Assembly: GCA_951213105.1 (NCBI GenBank)
Contig: OX578142.1
Location: forward strand, 6,898,649 to 6,962,648
Length of the DNA stretch: 64,000 bases
Direction: 5' to 3'
Origin: Amaurobius ferox
Taxonomy: Eukaryota > Arthropoda > Arachnida > Araneae > Amaurobiidae
The number at the start of each line of letters is the position of its first letter. Positions within the stretch are counted from its first letter, which is position 1. Position numbers and translations under genes: made by a program. The notes under the pieces are model-generated. The model did no database searches. It saw nothing but the letters and a program-made list of their open reading frames with translations, and was not told the DNA's origin. Positions 61,390-64,000 of the stretch are shown piece by piece.

Positions 61390-64000
61390 ATGAATTATCC
61401 TTATATGAACGATGGCACAATAAGGAGTGTGTGCTTCCGTTCTTGCTATATTGAATAGAAATTAGCAATTTTAGTGTGACGTTACGAGTTTATGCAATCA
61501 AATTAATGAATTATCCTTATATGAACGATGGCACAATAAGGAGTGTGTGCTTCTGTTCTTGCTATATTGACTTGAAATTAGCTATATTAGAATGAAGTTA
61601 CGAGTTTATGCAATCAAATTAATGAAATATTCTTATATGAATGATGGCAGAATAAGGAGTGTGTGCTTCGTTCTTGCTAAGTATCAACTAGAAATAAGCT
61701 ATTTTAGAGTGACGTTACGAGTTTATGCAATCAAATTAACTAATTATCCTTATATGAACGATGGCAGAATAAGAAGTATGTGCTTCCGTTCGTGCTATAT
61801 TGACTAGAATATAACTATTTTAGAATAATGTTACGAGTTTATGCAATAAAATTAATGAATTATCCTTATATGAACGATGGCACAATAAAGAGTGTGTGCT
61901 TCCGTTCTTGCTATATTGACTCGAAATTAGCAATTTTAGAGTGACGTTACGAGTTTATGCAATCAATAAATGAAATATCCTTATATGAACGATGGCACGA
62001 TAAGGAGTGTGGGCTTCAGTTCTTGCTATATTGACTAGAAATTAGCTATTTCAAAATGACGTTACGAGTTTATGCAATCAAATTAATGAATTATGCTAAT
62101 ATGAACGATGGAACAATAAGGTGTGTGTGCTTCCGAGCTTGCTATATTGACTAGAAATTAGCAATTTTAGAGTGACGTTACGAGTTTATGCAATCAAATT
62201 AATGAATTATCCTTATATGAACGATGGCACAATAAGGAGTGTGTGCTTCCGTTCATGCTATATTGACTAGAAATTAGCAATTTTAGAGTGACGTTACGAG
62301 TTTATGCAATCAAATTAATGAATTATCCTTTAATGAACGATGGCACAATAAGGAGTGTGTGCTTCCGTTCTTGCTATATTGACTATAATATAACTATTTT
62401 AGAATAATGTTACGAGTTTATGCAATCAAATCAATGAATTATCCTTATATGAATGATGGCACAATAAATAGTGTTTGCTTCCATTCTTGCTATATTGACT
62501 AGAAATTAGCTACATTAGAGTGACGTTACGAGTTTATGCAATCAAATTAATGAATTATCCTTATATGAACGATGGCACAATAAGGAGTGTGTGCTTCCGT
62601 TTTTGCTATATCAACTAGAAATTAGCTAATTTAGAGGGACGTTACGAGTTTATGCAATCGAATTAATAAATTATCCTTATATGAACGATGGCACAATAAG
62701 GAGTGTGTTCTTCCCTTCTTGCTATATTGACTAGAAATTAGCTATTTCAAAGTGACGTTACGAGTTTATGCAATCAAATCAATGAATTATCCTTATAGGA
62801 ACGATGGCACAATAAGGAGTTTGTGATTCCGCTCTTGCTATATTGACTAGAAATTAACTATTTTAGAGTGACGTTACGAGTTTATGCAATCAAATTAATG
62901 AATTATCCTTATATGAACAATGGCACAATAAGGAGTGTGTGCTTCCGTTCTTGCTATATTGAATAGAAATTAGCAATTTTAGAGTGACGTTACGAGTTTA
63001 TGCAATCAAATTAATGAAATATCCTTAGATGAACGATGGCACAATAAGGAGTGTGTGCTTCCGTTCTTGCTATATTGACTTGAAATTAGCTATTTTAGAA
63101 TGAAGTTACGAGTTTATGCAATCAAATTAATGAATTATCCTTATATGAACGATGGCAGAATAAGAAGTATGTGCTTCCGTTCGTGCTATATTGACTAGAA
63201 TATAACTATTTTAGAATAATGTTACGAGTTTATGCAATAAAATTAATGAATTATCCTTATATGAACGATGGCACAATAAAGAGTGTGTGCTTCCATTCTT
63301 GCTATATTGACTAGAAATTAGCTACATTAGAGTGACGTTACGAGTTTCTGCAAACAAATTAATGAATTATACTTATATGAACGATGGCACAATAAGGAAT
63401 GTATGCTTCCGTTCATGCTATATTGATTAGAAATTAGCTATTTCAAAATGACGTTACGAGTTTATGCAATCAAATTAATTAATTATCCGTATATGAACGA
63501 TGGCACAATAAAGAGTGTGTGCTTCCGTTCTCGCTATATTAACTGGAAATTAGCAATTTTAGAGTGACGTTACGAGTTTATGCAATCAATTAATGAATTA
63601 TCCTTATATGAACGATAGCACGATAAGGAGTGTGGGCTTCCATTCTTGCTATATTGACTAGAAATTAACAATTTCAGAGTGACGTTACGAGTTTATGCAA
63701 TCAAATTTATGAATTATCGTTATATGAACCATGGCACAATAAGGAATGTGTACTTCCCTTTTTGCTATATTGACTAGAAATTAGCTAATTCAAAGTGACG
63801 TTACGAGTTTATGCAATCAAATCAATGAATTATCCTTATATGAACGATGTCACAATAAGGAGTTTATGCTTCCGCTCTTGCTATATTGACTAGCAATTAG
63901 CTATTTTAGAGTGACGTTAAGAGTTTATGCAATCAAATTAATGAATAATCCTTATGTGAACGATGGCACAATAAGGAGTGTGTGCTTCCGTTCTTGCTAT

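Larger units (their letters stand above)
22558..64000 (+). repeat. 116-bp satellite array, right arm
   Basis: About 357 further monomers of the left-arm family, in the same orientation and without any other insertion, running to the window edge. Phase and sequence continue directly from the left arm once the element is removed. Many monomer variants occur in both arms, for example GCGTCCGTTCTTCTTTCTAT and GGCACCAAAAGGAATG, so both belong to one array. Several large segmental duplications lie inside and are listed separately. No genes or other elements were seen in it. Confidence 0.98.

Noticed and set aside
22558..64000. CENP-B-box-like motif in the satellite
   Set aside because: No TTCG...A..CGGG-type match was seen in the consensus; the centromere idea rests on array structure only.

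Overview
The window is eukaryotic heterochromatin-type DNA, about 52 kb of one tandem satellite interrupted by a single LTR retrotransposon. There are no host genes, tRNAs, rRNAs, operons or CRISPR arrays. The transposon proteins (Ty3/gypsy-type gag, protease, reverse transcriptase, RNase H, integrase) and the AT-rich composition fit an animal, most likely an arthropod. That taxonomic guess is an inference and I cannot name a species.

Layout: (1) 1-10961, a satellite of 116-bp monomers, about 34% GC in the consensus, all head-to-tail in one orientation. (2) 10962-22557, an 11,596-bp Ty3/gypsy-type element on the minus strand, flanked by the 5-bp target-site duplication ATAAG. Its two 793-bp LTRs look identical by eye. 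Read in its own direction it runs: 5' LTR (21765-22557), leader with a candidate primer-binding site, gag (20211-21335), a -1 frameshift signal, protease, reverse transcriptase/RNase H/integrase (down to 16158), an unusually long AT-rich tail of 4.4 kb without a recognisable gene, a polypurine tract, and the 3' LTR (10962-11754). (3) 22558-64000, the same satellite again without other interruption.

The element shows a textbook -1 programmed frameshift signal: slippery UUUAAAC placed directly before the gag stop, a 7-nt spacer, a 9-bp stem and a possible pseudoknot. Yet pol is broken: one in-frame TAA lies between protease and RT, and a TGA plus a frame change lie inside RT. Intact-looking gag, matching LTRs and a clean TSD beside a dead pol suggest a young insertion of an already defective copy, moved by proteins made elsewhere. 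The alternative is rapid decay after insertion, or errors in the sequence.

The satellite is organised at several scales above the monomer. Segmental tandem duplications have periods of 12 monomers (1,390-1,391 bp), 22 monomers (2,551 bp once the transposon is subtracted), 27 monomers (3,131 bp), 31 monomers (3,595 bp) and 52 monomers (6,030 bp). The 6,030-bp pair (about 49.3-61.4 kb) is almost identical and is the most recent amplification visible. The pattern is that of unequal exchange in a large array, possibly centromeric or pericentromeric. All offsets were read by eye from shared rare variants; no alignment was computed.
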